A stretch of 64,000 nucleotides of DNA from Aedes albopictus (GCF_035046485.1 NC_085138.1:30901047-30965046), one strand, 5' to 3'. Positions 10,749 to 23,545 are shown, numbered from the stretch's first letter. Numbers and translations: made by a program. Notes: a model not told the origin generated them from the letters alone.

Positions 10749-11740
10749 TTTTTTTTAAAGTACTTTATAAAATTTCTACAGGGAATCTAATTAAGATTTA
10801 TTCAAGGTTTCTTTCCGAAATTCCTGCTGGCGATCTTTCTGATTTTTTAGAGATATTTTTCTCCAGAAGCTTTTTCAGAACATTGAGAAATTTCTTCAAG
10901 AATTTCAGCAAGGGATTTCTTCAAAAGTTCTTCCCTGGAGTTTTTCAGAAATTCTTCTAAAAATTTCTTTACAAATCGTACCGGGAGTGCCTCGGAAATT
11001 CTTCCCAGGTTTTCTGGAAATATTCTTTGAGAAAAACTTCCTCAGTGCTTCCTGCACAAATTTCGAAAAGAAGTTTTTTTAGAAATTGCTTCTACGGTTC
11101 CAGCAGAAATATCTCCTAGGATGTCTTCAGAGATCCCTGCAAATTTTTTTCAGGTATTCCTCTAGGGAGTTTTCCGAAATTCTTTCAGGAGACGAACATA
11201 AATTACAGAAATATGCTTCTAAGAAATACTTGAAATATTGCTTAATAATCCCTTAAAAAACTCCGGGAGATATATTTGGAAATCCTTTCAGAAGTTCTTG
11301 TCAACTTTTTGAGGGGATTCCTGGAAAAAAGTCCGGAAGCCCTGGAGGATTTTCTGAAGGAATCCTTGGAAGAACTTCTGGAGATACCACTGAAGGAATA
11401 GAAAGGAACTATTTTTGCAGAAATCTTAAAAAAAAGTGGAAAAAATCTGTTTTTTTTGGGAATTCTTTCAGAAATATTTGAAAAAATACATGAAGGAATT
11501 TGAATTATTTTTTATGGAATCCCTTGAGGAATTTCTGAAGCAGTTTCAGAAGGAATTTCCGTGCATTAGTTTCAAAACTAATCTGTTGAGACATTTCTTG
11601 AGAAAAGTCTTGAGAAGTCTTTAAAAAAACTGGGAGAAATCTTGAAAGTATCTTTAGAGGAATCCCTGGATATTGAAATGAATCTTTAAAGGAAGCATTT
11701 AAGGAAATCGTGCGATAATCTTTGTCACTCATGTCAGCTC
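10749..11740. repeat. Degenerate filler, strand skew flips near 11210
   Basis: Pyrimidine-rich top strand (CTTCAAGAATTTC type) to about 11200, then purine-rich (GGAATCCTTGGAAGAAC type). No gene supported. Confidence 0.5.
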
Positions 11741-13837
11741 CGTTACTCATTTAACTTTGTTGAAATTCGCTCTGTTTATATTTTCATCATTATTTCATTC
11801 TGACGTTCTATCATTCCAACATGATTGTTCTATCATTTTCATGATGTTTTGTTCATTCTTTCCGTCCATAATTATATTATTTTACCATACTACATACTAT
11901 CAAGGATTGACCACATTTCATGATCTATTCTGGATTTCTCAAGAATTACGTGCTGAGTTTAACTGAGAATGAGCTAACTCCCCTTTGTAAACCACTGCTC
12001 CAATCCTAATACTCGGTCAGCTGTTGCCCTCTGTCACCGCCATACCACCCCGAGGGAGGACATTTGTTTCATAAATAAGCATAACAATGACGACTGCTGC
12101 CCACACTTGCGTTGGCGGGAGTTCCTTTCGTTCCCCAGTCTGCGTCTGTTCCCTCCGTCTCCCAGGATAGTGTAATCCACGCAAGACAAACAGTGACAGC
12201 CGTTTGTCTCCTGCCACCACCACCACGACCACCACCCGATGATGGTTGGGATTATTGGCGCAACAGAAACGGAACGGGATGACAAACTTTTCAAATCAGT
12301 TCGAGTCGTGTTGGGGAGAGCGGCTCATTTTGTGTGGAATATTTGCGTTTTTTTTTGTGTGGGAAAGTGGTCTGGCCAAAAGCCGAGTGGGTGGGTTTGC
12401 TTATTATAAATCGGAATCATCCAACCAGAATAAACGGAAATTATAAGTTTGACAAAGTACGAAGCACAAAAGGGACGTTTTTGTGGCCTACAAAGGGTAA
12501 TCGATAGAATTTTTGGGTGAACGAAACAGAGGAAGTCGGACGGATATTTTCTATGGGAAAACTTTTCGAAGAATGTCAAATGGACTGGAAATATTGAAAT
12601 ACATTTGGCACATCCACGAAAAGGCGGTGATTTAAGAAGTTTATTAAAAAAAAATTCTGTGTTATGAGCAACAGAAATGTCTGACGAAAGATCACCAGAA
12701 TTTCAATTTAATCATGATTCTTGATCATGGTTTCATCTTTGATCAATGATCTCACATTAACATGTTACAATAATATCATAGTTTCGAAATGTCATGATTT
12801 CATGTTACATGATCCCATGACTCAATGGTTTCATGATTTGATGAAAACATTCCAGTGTAGTTCTTATCGTTCAGAATTATGACCTACAAAATTCAGGCAT
12901 CAGAACCAGTAGAACGGGTCCCAGTGCACCAAATGCACTGCGAATTTCACCAGACTTCCCACCCAGCCATAAACCCAAAACGAACCGAATTTAATTAAGG
13001 CTGTCATTTCGGTGGGATTAAAGCGGAATGCTCTTCCATCTTTCTCCCTCCACCAACTTTTTTCTTTACCGCCGGCTTGAGGACTAAGAAGCGTTCCGAT
13101 GTTCTACACAGCTCCGAGAAAAAAATCTCTGCAAACGAACAAAAGAAGCAACTTTGCTAAAGTTCTCCTCGCCCAGCAAGAGCACCGTTTCGTTGAGGTG
13201 CGTTGGTTGGGTAGTCGGACGCTTCACCTGAGCGGAGGTTAAAAGTTTAAAGCATTTATCTAATGAATTATGAAGGATCTGCTCGGGCCACGGCACGGGG
13301 ACGATGAGGATGTCGAAAAAACGTCTTTTTTCCGAGAAATTGGGAGGACGACCAGGCGAGGTGCATCCGATGATAGCGTAATATGGTCTTACTACCAGTC
13401 AGTGAGAGTGCTTGGCACTGATGTTGAATTTTTTTTTTTGTCTGCTTCGTTTCACCTGCTTTCCGGTGTGGGAGTGGCGAACGGTTCAAGTGGAAGATGT
13501 TGCAAGCGATTACTAACATCGCTCAAGGCTTATGGATGTTCGCTTTCACCACGGGACCAAGTGGCTACGACCCAGTCAGGTGTGAGAGCAGAGTAGGTAC
13601 GAGAACGAGCATAGCAGATCGAGGGGCTTATCGCAGGGTACGAAGGCTACGAACTCTCCCGGGCGGGGGGTTATGATGTATGAGTCTGTTTATCGCACTA
13701 AAGTGCGAGTATGAAGTGCTCTCGGGTGCGCTTGATGATGTTGGGGATTAGTAAATTTACTTCTTTTGGGACTCGTGGGAAACTAAACTCATTCGTTAGA
13801 TTTTTTTTTGTTTGAAATCTGTTTTATGTAATCTTTC
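11741..13837. other. GC-richer, apparently unique non-coding DNA
   Basis: Composition changes sharply from filler. Two islands (about 12000-12580 and 12890-13760) have higher GC, CpG and simple CCACCACC or GGTGG runs; between them 12700-12850 repeats CATGAT/ATCATG words. Open frames on both strands up to 108 codons contain no recognisable domain. I see no convincing exon. It may be intronic or regulatory DNA of a host gene. Confidence 0.4.
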
Positions 13838-16433
13838 CAAGATTTCGAGGGAAATCCTTTCAGGATTTCGAGGGAAATCCTTTCACGATTTCGAGGGCAA
13901 CCCTTCCAGGATTTCGAGGGAAATCCTTCCAGGATTTCGAGGGGAACCCTTCCAGGATTTCGAGGGAAAACCTTCCAGGATTTTGAGGGAAATCCTTTCA
14001 GGATTTCGAGGGAAATCGTTTCAGGATTTCGAGGGAAATTCTTTCAGGATTTTGAGGGAAATCCTTTCAGGATTTCGAGGGAAATCCTTTCAGGATTTCG
14101 AGGGAAATCCTTTCAGGATTTCGAGGGAAATCCTTTCAGGATTTCGAGGGAAATCCTTTCAGGATTTCGAGGGAAATCCTTTCAGGATTTCGAGGGTAAT
14201 CCTTTCAGGATTTCGAGGGAAATCCTTTCAGGATTTCGAGGGAAATCCTTTCAGGATTTCGAGGGAAATCCTTTCAGGATTTCGAGGGAAATCCTTTCAG
14301 GATTTCGAGGGAAATCCTTTCAGGATTTCGAGGGAAATCCTTTCAGGATTTCGAGGGAAATCCTTTCAGGATTTCGAGGGAAATCCTTTCAGGATTTCGA
14401 GGGAAATCCTTTCAGGATTTCGAGGGAAATCCTTTCAGGATTTCGAGGGAAATCCTTTCAGGATTTCGAGGGAAATCCTTCCAGGATTTCGAGGGAAATC
14501 CTTTCAGGATTTCGAGGGAAATCCTTTCAGGATTTCGAGGGAAATCCTTTCAGGATTTCGAGGGAAATCCTTTCAGGATTTCGAGGGAAATCCTTCCAGG
14601 ATTTCGAGGGAAATCCTTTCAGGATTTCGAGGGAAATCCTTTCAGGATTTCGAGGGAAATCCTTTCAGGATTTCGAGGGAAATCCTTTCAGGATTTCGAG
14701 GGAAATCCTTTCAGGATTTCGAGGGAAATCCTTTCAGGATTTCGAGGGAAATCCTTTCAGGATTTCGAGGGAAATCCTTTCAGGATTTCGAGGGAAATCC
14801 TTTCAGGATTTCGAGGGAAATCCTTTCAGGATTTCGAGGGAAATCCTTTCAGGATTTCAAGGGAAATCCTTTCAGGATTTCAAGGGAAATCCTTTCAGGA
14901 TTTCAAGGGAAATCCTTTCAGGATTTCAAGGGAAATCCTTTCAGGATTTCAAGGGAAATCCTTTCAGGATTTCGAGGGAAATCCTTTCAGGATTTCGAGG
15001 GAAATCCTTTCAGGATTTCGAGGGAAATCCTTTCAGGATTTCGAGGGAAATCCTTTCAGGATTTCGAGGGAAATCCTTTCAGGATTTCGAGGGAAATCCT
15101 TTCAGGATTTCGAGGGAAATCCTTTCAGGATTTCGAGGGAAATCCTTTCAGGATTTCGAGGGAAATCCTTTCAGGATTTCGAGGGAAATCCTTTCAGGAT
15201 TTCGAGGGAAATCCTTTCAGGATTTCGAGGGAAATCCTTTCAGGATTTCGAGGGAAATCCTTTCAGGATTTCGAGGGAAATCCTTTCAGGATTTCGAGGG
15301 AAATCCTTTCAGGATTTCGAGGGAAATCCTTTCAGGATTTCGAGGGAAATCCTTTCAGGATTTCGAGGGAAATCCTTTCAGGATTTCGAGGGAAATCCTT
15401 TCAGGATTTCGAGGGAAATCCTTTCAGGATTTCGAGGGAAATCCTTTCAGGATTTCGAGGGAAATCCTTTCAGGATTTCGAGGAAAATCCTTCCAGGATT
15501 TCGAGGGAAATCCTTCCAGGATTTCGAGGGAAATCCTTCCAGGATTTCGAGGGAAATCCTTCCAGGATTTCGAGGGAAATCCTTCCAGGATTTCGAGGGA
15601 AATCCTTCCAGGATTTCGAGGGAAATCCTTCCAGGATTTCGAAGGAAATCCTTCCAGGATTTCGAAGGAAATCCTTCCAGGATTTCGAAGGAAATCCTTC
15701 CAGGATTTCGAGGGAAATCCTTCCAGGATTTCGAGGGAAATCCTTCCAGGATTTCGAGGGAAATCCTTCCAGGATTTCGAGGGAAATCCTTCCAGGATTT
15801 CGAGGGAAATCCTTCCAGGATTTCGAGGGAAATCCTTCCAGGATTTCGAGGGAAATCCTTCCGGGATTTCGAGGGAAATCCTTCCAGGATTTCGAGGGAA
15901 ATCCTTCCAGGATTTCGAGGGAAATCCTTCCAGGATTTCGAGGGAAATCCTTCCAGGATTTCGAGGGAAATCCTTCCAGGATTTCGAGGGAAATCCTTCC
16001 AGGATTTCGAGGGAAATCCTTCCAGGATTTCGAGGGAAATCCTTCCAGGATTTCGAGGGAAATCCTTCCAGGATTTCGAGGGAAATCCTTCCAGGATTTC
16101 GAGGGAAATCCTTCCAGGATTTCGAGGGAAATCCTTCCAGGATTTCGAGGGAAATCCTTTCAGGATTTCGAGGGAAATCCTTTCAGGATTTCGAGGGAAA
16201 TCCTTTCAGGATTTCGAGGGAAATCCTTCCAGGATTTCGAGGGAAATCCTTCCAGGATTTCGAGGGAAATCCTTCCAGGATTTCGAGGGAAATCCTTGCA
16301 GGATTTCGAGGGAAATCCTTGCAGGATTTCGAGGGAAATCCTTCCAGGATTTCGAGGGAAATCCTTCCAGGATTTCGAGGGAAATCCTTCGAGGATTTCG
16401 AGGGAAATCCTTCCAGGATTTCGAGGGAAATTC
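13838..16433 (+). repeat. 23-bp hairpin satellite, about 113 copies
   Basis: Head-to-tail 23-bp unit: GGATTTCGAGGGAAATCC plus a 5-base linker TTTCA or TTCCA. The 18-base part is a perfect inverted repeat, GGATTTC-GAGG-GAAATCC, so every unit can form a 7-bp stem with a 4-base loop. Copies differ by one or two bases and no length slip is seen. Because 23 is not a multiple of 3 and no plus-strand frame of the unit has a stop, an 881-codon frame (13812-16457) stays open across it and yields a 23-residue peptide repeat. That frame is an arithmetic result, not evidence of a protein. Variant blocks exist: TTTCA linker about 14000-15480 and 16150-16220, TTCCA elsewhere after 15480. Confidence 0.97.
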
Positions 16434-17756
16434 TCAAATTTTATTTCTTATGTTTGATATCAGATAACACAGTATGCTATCCGGTTGTTATGCTACTTTA
16501 CTCGGGTTGTTCACTACATACTGATCCGGTTGGCACAAGGAGGCATGGATTGCAGAGTGGACGGAACAAGTGGAGCATTGGGCGATCATTGGGCTTGTTC
16601 AACGTTGGAAAGTTTCAGCTGCAAATCGACTATAACGGCGCCAATTCCATGATGAACTGAATAAATGAAAATGACATAAATTTACAGAATTTGATCTATT
16701 GATCCTTCATCCATACATCTCTTCCATCGCTTAATGGATTTATACTACATCCCAATGCACGACATTGTGAAATATGCTAAAAACAGCCGAATCTCTCAGT
16801 AGGTCACTGATCGAAAAACTACTTTCACCCTACTGGTCGTCAATCATAATTCCTCTTAGAACGGAAAACAGAGGAAATGACAACTCACCAAGATTGATGC
16901 CATTTCGTTGGTTAGTTGGCTGGTTGAACGAGCGAGCAAATCGCAAACTTTCATCATCATCGTCGCATCGCATCCTACTCGTGCGGTGCCGTTTTGTTGT
17001 CACCAATGAATGAGGCTGTGAAGAGTGGAGAATGTCACTCAGCTCAGAGGATGTTGATGACCAACCACCACCGCCATCACCCATCATCGTCAGACCAGAC
17101 AAAGAGGAACACTTTTCCACTGAATATTTCACTACACATTTGAGCTGGTGCGGTATCCATTGGCATTGTGTTGGTTCTCGGTTCTGGAAGCGTTCTGGAT
17201 TGAAACGAAACGACGACGCGACGAGACGACGAGGGTGTTAATCTGTGAGGAATTGCGGAGAGGCCCTAGTGCCCAATTTGTCTTATATCTGGATGAAGTG
17301 TGCTCATCGCTTTCGCTTCTTTAGCATTGTCTGTCATTCGCAAAGGGGCTTTTACGGGCCATAAAATATGAGATGGCCAACCGATGGATGCCTCCGACTC
17401 CGAGAGTCCGAGAACTCTTCTTGTGCTAGAAAGCTTCATTGAGACTACGGCGGCGATGATAAGCGCAGGCTATAGTTCTGAGATGAATGGCGCATTACTT
17501 TTCCGGCAAAAGACGACGGTGACAGGAGTGGCTGTTAAAAGTTTTACTAATCTGGTGATCTGCCGAGCTGACAAAGAGCCGGAAAGATTAAGGATGGTCG
17601 TTGGACTGGCCGGAGGGATGACATTTGATGGATTTCATGGTAAAGAAAATTCTATTTGGTTCTAAACTGGGTGATGCTTGGACGCAATCAGAGATTTTAC
17701 TTTTGAAGAGAATGCTCATCAAATTTCGCCGTTGACGTCCAAGGTGTCTTACAACT
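16434..17756. other. GC-richer, apparently unique DNA right of the satellite
   Basis: Resumes the character of 11.7-13.8 kb. Frames at 16774-17132 (both strands) and 17384-17665 are Ser/Arg rich and lack recognisable domains. No exon is supported. The satellite therefore sits inside a single-copy-looking tract. Confidence 0.4.
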
Positions 17757-17760
17757 TTAA

Positions 17761-17960
17761 GGATAAGGTATTTGGAGTACATTGCTCAAAATTTCTAGAG
17801 CACCGTTTTTTAGAACCGTTGAACGGATTTGGATGAAAATGCATCACGCTGTTGACAACCTCTGAACAATTACCGTGATGCATTTTCATCCAAATCCGTT
17901 CAACGGTTCTAAAAAACGGTGCTCTAGAAATTTGAGAAATGTACTCCAAATACCTTGTCT
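17761..17960. mobile_element. Palindromic MITE, TTAA (piggyBac-type) family, copy 1
   Basis: A 200-bp element whose halves are almost perfect inverted repeats (about 95 bp each). It starts GGATAAGGTATTTGGAGTAC and ends GTACTCCAAATACCTTGTCT. TTAA precedes it (17757-17760), but the right TTAA is lost (GCAC). A near-identical copy with both TTAA sites is at 60727-60927. TTAA targeting is characteristic of the piggyBac superfamily. It encodes nothing and would be mobilised in trans. Confidence 0.85.
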
Positions 17961-18777
17961 GCACATACACTGTCAAGTTCCAATAGAATATACGATGGTT
18001 TCACGAGAAAATTGGAAGTCTATGGTGTAGTTCCAAAGAAATCTTCCATATAGGTGCTCAACATCTGATAATTTTCTCAAGTTATATTTCAGCGCAACTT
18101 TCATACTATCACTACATTCTGATCTGCATAGATACAAGCAGGCATAACAGAAACATTCACAGGTACTATCACACCTGGATACAATACAACTCTTAACGAG
18201 TGAAAGAGATAATAACTATCCCAGCATAAATCCCAGAAGGAATCCCGGGAGTAATCTTTAGGTAATCCCTGAAAGAATTTCAAGGAAGTCCCTGAGAGTT
18301 TTCTAGAGAAATCCTGAGAGGAATCCTAGTAGGAACCTAGGAAGGAATTCCAAGAACTCTGGGAAGATTCCTGAAAAAAAAAAGATTCTTGAAGAATTTT
18401 ATCACACCTGGCTGAAAGTCTCTATAATAAAGCTATAATAATATTAAATATCGCACCAATCTCAGGATTCCCAGGACGAACCCTGAGCAAAATCCCTACG
18501 GGATTTTTTTTAAGAATAAATAAAGAATTCACGATAGAAATCTGTAAACGAATACTTAAATGAATACCTGAAAGAATGTTGGAAGGATCCGTGAAGGAAT
18601 CCCGGGAGAAAATTCTAAAGGAGGAAGTCCTGCATAATTCCTTGGAAGAATACCTTAAAAAATGTGGATGGGTTCCCTAAAAGGATGTCGGAAGGAGGTC
18701 TTTAGAGTATCGTAAAGAAATCACAAATGGAATCCCGTGAAAGATCTCCAGTAGAAACCTGAAAGAACCCTTCGGGC
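17961..18777. repeat. Transition into purine-rich filler
   Basis: About 250 bases of unassigned AT-rich DNA, then GGAATCCC/GAAAGAATC-type filler. No gene. Confidence 0.45.
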
Positions 18778-19075
18778 TGTTCGGGCTCGTTTGGAAGTTG
18801 ACCATCAATGTTATCCTCTTTTCCCAATCAGCCTAGATAGCTGCGTAGCGTCGGTAGCGGTTGTCTCAATTGGCTAAGAATAACACTATGAACTGCCTGA
18901 ACCAGTGGTAAGAGTCCACTAAACAGGTGACCCCTAATTCATGGTGTTTGGCGGCTTTACGATTACCGTTCCAAGGAATGCATGAATGGGGGGGGGGGGG
19001 GGGGGTGGCTGGGGCCTAATAAAAACCTAACCACCAACGAAGCCTGTGGAGAATTAGGGCGTCCTCCACATTCCT
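18778..19075 (+). mobile_element. Inserted retroelement-like fragment with an 18-G run
   Basis: A sharply bounded GC-richer segment inside filler: TCGGTAGCGGTTGTCTC, CCAGTGGTAAGAGTCCAC, CATGGTGTTTGGCGGC, then 18 consecutive G (18988-19005) and CCTAATAAAAACCTAACCACC. I remember closely similar text as a dispersed Aedes repeat, probably a retroelement terminus, but I cannot name the family. No coding frame. Confidence 0.4.
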
Positions 19076-20240
19076 GATCATTCAGGAAGAATCCCTGATG
19101 CAGTCTCAGAAAGAACCCGTGGAAGAATCCCGGTAGAATTTCCGAGAATAATCAATGAAGGAACCTCAGGAGAAATTCCAGAAAGAGCCTTTGAAGAAAT
19201 CTCAGAAGAAATCTGTAAAGGATCCCTGATGGATTAACTTAAATAATCTGGGGAGGAATCCCAACAGAACAAATTAATAAAAGAATACCTGAAAAGATCC
19301 AGGAGTAATCCAAATGGGATCCCTAAATATTTTTTGTAAGAATTTCAGAAAAAAAATCCGAAACAATTTCCTAGAAGAATCCCGTGAAAGAATGTCGGCA
19401 TGAATCTCGAAAGGAAATTCTAGAGGAAACCTTGGAGAAAATAATTAAGAAATATAAGGAGGAATCAATGCAAAAAGCCCGGAAGAAATATCTAACGGAA
19501 TATGCGCAGAAAACCCAGGAAGAATCCTGAAGGAATCCTTGGTGCAGTTTCGGGAATAATTCTTGAAAGAATCCTGCTAGCAATCCCTGATGAAATTCCC
19601 AAGAGAATCCAGTCAGGCATCGTTGAAGAAATCCCGGAAAGAATCCCTGATGGAATGTCGCGAAATGATCCTAAATGAATCCCAGACAATTCCCCGAAGA
19701 AATCACGAGGGAAATCCCTAAAGAAAATCCGGAAAGAATTACTGAATAAATCCCGGACAGGATCCCGGGTGATTTTGCTGAAGGAATCATATGAAATATA
19801 AATGATGGAATCCCGAAAGAAATCCGAAGGAATCTCCAAACATATTCAGGAGGTATTCCATAATGAATCATGGGTGGAATTCCTGAAAGAAAAAATCTCT
19901 AAAGGAATTGCTTTAGAAATCTGAAAAACAATGACGGCAGGAACTCTGGAAGAATTCTCTGATGGAATGCCTGGAAGATCCAAAGAATCCCTGAACAAAT
20001 CTTTGAAGTGATCCCTAAATGAAACCCTTAAATTTAAGAGGTATCAATGGAGGAAATCTGGGAGAAATTTCTAAAGCAAGGTCGGAAGAAGTCCCTGAAG
20101 GAATCACGGGCAGAAAACCCAGGTAAAATCCCGAAGGAATATCTGATGCAGTCTTGGAAACAATCTGTTAAAGAAATCCAGGAGAATTTATTGTTTGCAG
20201 AAATCCTTCACTCCTTCAGTAATTCCTTTATAAATCCTTT
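19076..20240. repeat. Purine-rich filler (GGAATCC/GAAGAAATCC type)
   Basis: Dense imperfect GAATCCTGAAAGAATCC words. Minus-strand frames up to 115 codons are low-complexity Phe/Ile/Ser/Arg and are not genes. Confidence 0.55.
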
Positions 20241-21367
20241 GAGAAATTCTTCATGATATTTATACAAAGGTTCTTAAAGAAAACCATTCATTTATATTTT
20301 CCAAAAATCCTCCAAGGATTCCTGTGAGAAATCTTTCAGGTTTTTTTTTTTTCAGAAATTCTGCCAGGCATGCGAAGATTTCTCTGAGAGTTCTTTCTTA
20401 AGAATCCTTTACAAAAACCATAATTTCTTTAGAATTTTCTTCTAAGCTTTCTAGAGACTATACCAACAATTAATAAAATAACTCCTTTTTAATGCCTTTC
20501 TTGGATTCTTTCTAAAATTGTCAAATGGATTCCTTCCGAAATTCCACCGGCAATTCCATTAAGTAAGTCTTCCACGCATTCCTTTAGAAAATTCTTTTAA
20601 AACATATTCCTAATCTTTAGTACTTCTTGAAGAATTCCCCCTCGAAAATCCTCCAAAAAAATTCTTCCAAAATTCCTCTAGAAAAGCTTTTACGGGTTTC
20701 CTAAGAAATTCTGCCTTCATTTAGTCCACGCATTCCTTAAGAAATCTTCTACGGATTTCTTTTTAAAGTTACTTAAAAATTCTCTACGAAATTACTCCAG
20801 GAATTCTGTTTTAAGTTTCTTTAAGGGATTCTTAGACATTTCTTCAGCGCTTCCATCAGATATTAAGAGTCTCTCCAGAAATGTCCATGAGAATACTTGC
20901 GAGTGGATTGACTGGGATTTTCTGAAACTCCACCTGGGAGCATTGTAGAAAATAATCTAGGAAAACGTTTATTTTATTTTTTCGGAAATTCTCCACAGAG
21001 TCCTTCGGAATTTTCAACAGTTTCATTCTTTCAATGATTCCACCTTTCATTCTTTTTCATTCTTTCAACGATTCTACCTGTGGTTCTTCAGAGATTCCTT
21101 CAGAAATTCGAACGGGTAGTTTTTCTTAAAGTGCACCAGAGAATCGTTCAGTAATTGCTCTAGGGATTCCATTGGAAATTCCTGCAGGAATATGTCCAAG
21201 AACTTCATCCAAAAAATCCGTTAGAAATTTCTTCCAGAGATTCTTGCAATATTACTTTCTGTGAATTCAGGCAGGATTCCATCCACAGATTTTTACAGGA
21301 GCTTATACAAAGATTCCTACAAGAATTCATACAGGGTTACTTCTTGAAATTTCTCCAGCATTTCCTC
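20241..21367. repeat. Filler with opposite strand skew
   Basis: From about 20205 the top strand becomes TTCCTTCAGAAATTC-type, the reverse of the preceding kilobase. No gene. Confidence 0.55.
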
Positions 21368-21370
21368 TAA

Positions 21371-21536
21371 GGGAGCGTCCATAAATTACGTCACGCTTTT
21401 AGGGGGGAGGGGGGGTTTAGCAAAGTGTGACAATCCATACAAAAATTTCAGAGGTCTCATACTAAAAGTGTGACATAGGGGGGAGGGGGGGTTGAAAATG
21501 AGCAATTTTTGCGTGACGTAATTTATGGACGCTCCC
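21371..21536. mobile_element. MITE, GGGAGCGTCC family, TAA target duplication
   Basis: Starts GGGAGCGTCCATAAATTACG and ends with its inverse CGTAATTTATGGACGCTCCC; the interior has two GGGGGGAGGGGGG-like runs. TAA flanks both ends (21368-21370 and 21537-21539). A 3-bp TAA/TTA target is typical of the PIF/Harbinger superfamily, so I infer that group. Non-autonomous, 166 bp. Confidence 0.85.
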
Positions 21537-21539
21537 TAA

Positions 21540-23108
21540 GGATAACCCTACAGACTAAAAACAGATTCGCGAGCTCGGCATAAACGCACTCAGTAAAACC
21601 TGCAACTGGTATCTTAACAGTAAGTGACGTTTTTCAGAAAAACGATTACTGAACGTCAGCAACGAACTGTTACAATTACTGAGATTTCGACAAAATTGTT
21701 GTTTGCTGATTGCGTGGCAGTGCGAACTTTGGCAAAATTTTGAAAAAGTGCTGATATCCCGACAATCTGTGATGAATTTCTCCCGAGATTGTTTTAGAAC
21801 ATTATTCATAAATATTTCTCAGGATATTTCATGAGACTTTTCAAGGGATCTTTACAGCTGCTTTTTTAGGCGTTTTACCAGATATTTTTTCAGAAATACG
21901 TGCACAGAACCCAAGAATACTTCCAGAAAATTCTCCAAGATTTTTTTTAAATTCTCGATTTTTCCTAAAAATCCTCAGTCGGATTCATCTAAAGTTCCTG
22001 CAGGGAAATATCACCGGAAACTTCTTCAGAGTTTCAAGGATTTCTTCAAGAATTTCTGTAAGGGATTTTTTCCAAAAATTCTTCTAAGAAGTTAGAAAAA
22101 AAATCTAAAAATTTATCTCGGTGTGCCTTAAAGAGTTCATTGAGAAATTGAGGGTTTCCTTCGGAAGATTTGTTTAAAGAAGTTGCTCCAGCAATTCCGT
22201 CAGAAATTTATCCTGGGATTCCATCATGAATTTTTGCAGGAATTGTAACAGACATCACTCTAGGGATTTTTTTTTCAGAAGTAATTCCAGAAACTGCATA
22301 AAACACTGAGAGAATTGTTGAAAGTATGCCTGAAGGAATTTCTGAAGAAATCAGAATTCAGAAGGAATTCTTCAAACACCTGATACAGTTGGAGATTCCC
22401 AGAACAAACCCTCAAAAATCCTGAAGAAATTTCTTAAGTTATCTTCGAAGTAATTCCTAGATGAATGCCTGGAAGAATATCACAAAAAAACTTCTTAAGA
22501 TACCTTATCATTTCCTTAAAAAAACAAAACCATAAAAAAAAACTTTTTGAGGAACTTTGAAAGAAATTCCAAAGAAAAAATTTTTCTGAAATTTCTGGGC
22601 AAATACAAGGAGGATTTTCTGAACAAATCTCCTTAATGATGTCTGCGGAAAATCCTTAAAGAAAATCTTCAATAAACAATTTCTGAGAGATCCCTGCAGG
22701 TTTTTCTGTTTAAATAAATAACGGAAGTTCTGTAGAAGCAAAAACATCCTGGAGTTTTTAGAGAACTACTGAAGAAACTGAATAAAAAATTGTAGGATTC
22801 ATTGTACAATGGTCCACATCCACGTTTTAGCAGGAAAAAATATCTCTATCTCTGTTATCGTTAATTTGGTAGCACTCGACACTGAACAAGTCTGTAAGCA
22901 GACTAAATAGGCCTATCTGTCCAAAGATAAGCAAAGTTGTGGTATTAGAAGGAATTTGCTCGTACTTTTCTAGTTTTTATTTAAAAGTCATTTTTAGTTT
23001 TTCTTTCTACAAAAGTGAATAGTGAAGTGTTTTTAATTTTTTACTAGTGATTCAAGAATTAGGTAAAGTTTGAAATTGATACATGCTATGTTTTTCTAGG
23101 AAATCAAA
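21540..23108. other. Mixed unassigned DNA and filler
   Basis: 21540-21830 is unassigned AT-rich DNA. 21830-22300 is pyrimidine-rich filler, 22310-22790 purine-rich filler, and 22790-23108 is AT-rich DNA without repeats I recognise. No gene supported. Confidence 0.45.
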
Positions 23109-23545
23109 CCCAAGTAACAATGGATGCTGAACAGGTAGAGTATTAGCTTAACAGTGGCTGGTTAATGGTGTACGTGGCTGAACATAATGACTGCTGAATA
23201 TTTGTTTGAAGTACCCAAACTAACAATCACTCATTTTACAAGCACCTTTACGACGAATTGATTCAGCCTGATGCTGAATAACATTTGGATAATTTTCAGG
23301 CACAACCTTTGTTCGGGTTTTGTTAGAAATTTGGAGAAACTATAAAGCATAGTGTTGTGTACCAACTGTACTGTTTGTTGTTAAATCGTTTTACAACTAT
23401 GTAGTAAAGCTGTTATTCAGCTTTAGCAAAAATGACTAAAAATAAAAAAATGCAGAATTTTTCAATTTCCACGAGAATTTATGATTGGAACTTAATGCCG
23501 TGAACAAATATTGTGAAAAAATAACTACACATAAATTTACCTAAA

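Noticed and set aside
13838..16433. CRISPR-like array of regular repeats
   Set aside because: The monomers are contiguous with only a constant 5-base linker and no variable spacers, and the DNA is eukaryotic. It is a satellite.
13812..16457. 881-codon open reading frame resembling a giant repeat protein
   Set aside because: It is forced by the 23-bp satellite: 23 is not divisible by 3, no plus-strand register of the unit contains a stop, and so the frame stays open over any number of copies. No start context, splice signal or non-repeat coding flank supports a protein.
19371..19871. Minus-strand frames up to 115 codons as a secreted or membrane protein
   Set aside because: Phe/Ile/Ser-rich peptides come from translating GGAATCC filler on the opposite strand. 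They have repeated phrases and no start context.
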